Shown in pieces: positions 63,996 through 64,000 of a stretch of 64,000 nucleotides of DNA. This DNA is from Teretinema zuelzerae. GTDB taxonomy: Bacteria > Spirochaetota > Spirochaetia > Treponematales > Treponemataceae. Location: the NCBI RefSeq assembly GCF_021021555.1, contig NZ_JAINWA010000003.1:1116001-1180000 (forward strand), given 5' to 3'. The first letter of the stretch is position 1, and every line of letters starts with the position of its first letter. The translations under genes were made by a program, and so were the position numbers. The notes below the pieces were generated by a model that was not told the DNA's origin, made no database searches, and saw only the letters and a list, made by a program, of their open reading frames with translations.

Positions 63996-64000
63996 ATCCT

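Larger units (their letters stand above)
57479..64000. mobile_element. Integrated element at tRNA-Leu (right end outside window)
   Basis: From the tRNA 3' end onward: a tyrosine recombinase next to the tRNA, two small unknown proteins, a second recombinase, an unknown protein, an SF3 helicase and more small unknown genes, all but the first on the minus strand. The DNA becomes AT-richer after about 58820, and the genes carry strong Shine-Dalgarno sequences. No structural phage genes, conjugation genes or second copy of the tRNA end are seen, so the type (satellite, plasmid-like island, prophage remnant) and the far border are open. Confidence 0.75.

Noticed and set aside
57479-64000. Diversity-generating retroelement or retron in the integrated element
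   Set aside because: No reverse transcriptase motif (YxDD type) appears in any frame examined, so the hairpins cannot be assigned to such systems.

Overview
The window is 64 kb of dense, GC-rich bacterial chromosome whose last ~5 kb is clearly AT-richer. The gene set points to an anaerobic spirochaete, most like the Treponema group: a class I lysyl-tRNA synthetase, a CBS/DRTGG family II pyrophosphatase, a BMP/PnrA-type nucleoside-binding lipoprotein, a DUF4954 protein, many lipoproteins and OmpA/POTRA outer-membrane proteins, archaeal-type LeuCD, and pyruvate-family ferredoxin oxidoreductases. This assignment is an inference from gene families; no rRNA is present.

Layout. 1-1006: end of an amino-acid ABC transporter. 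1020-8917: phosphodiesterase, DUF3798-like lipoprotein, Na/phosphate symporter, MBL hydrolase, a membrane protein, a stand-alone DbpA-type RNA-binding protein, a UPF0158-GNAT fusion, and enolase. 9025-17761: MATE exporter, ClpP, then two divergent alpha-glucan genes, one a fusion of an amylo-1,6-glucosidase with a type I pullulanase and the other a cyclomaltodextrinase/neopullulanase. 17839-22665: an envelope block (large lipoprotein, barrel-like protein, OmpA protein). 22682-26763: mazG, pth, pyrophosphatase, pseudouridine synthase. 27725-32136: nucleoside ABC operon. 32189-38702: HD phosphohydrolase, lysS, nucleoside phosphorylase PpnP, DUF2786, adenosine deaminase, peptidase E. 38939-42090: leuC/leuD and a LacI-type regulator. 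42111-50370: aryl-acid cluster (ACT protein, two phenylacetate-CoA ligases, a POTRA-barrel protein, indolepyruvate oxidoreductase IorAB, sodium:solute symporter). 50480-57337: lipoprotein, alanine racemase, a 22-bp minisatellite, mutarotase-like protein, DUF4954 protein, purine nucleoside phosphorylase DeoD. 57395-64000: tRNA-Leu(CAG) followed by an integrated element with two related tyrosine recombinases, a D5/P4-type SF3 helicase and small unknown proteins. Its far end is outside the window.

Themes. Purine nucleoside uptake and salvage recurs (ABC importer, adenosine deaminase, PpnP, DeoD). Alpha-glucan breakdown feeds glycolysis (enolase). The IorAB/PaaK/SSS cluster looks like a route interconverting arylpyruvates, arylacetyl-CoA and arylacetates.

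The most unexpected general signal is that about nine chromosomal genes lack a Shine-Dalgarno sequence and instead have a promoter -10 box only 5-10 nt before the start codon, so they look leaderless. In contrast, the genes of the integrated element carry strong Shine-Dalgarno sequences. Other points of interest are the double debranching-enzyme fusion, an IorA without its ferredoxin domain, a cluster of four palindromes, a 10.5-copy minisatellite, and a pair of paralogous small proteins in the element.
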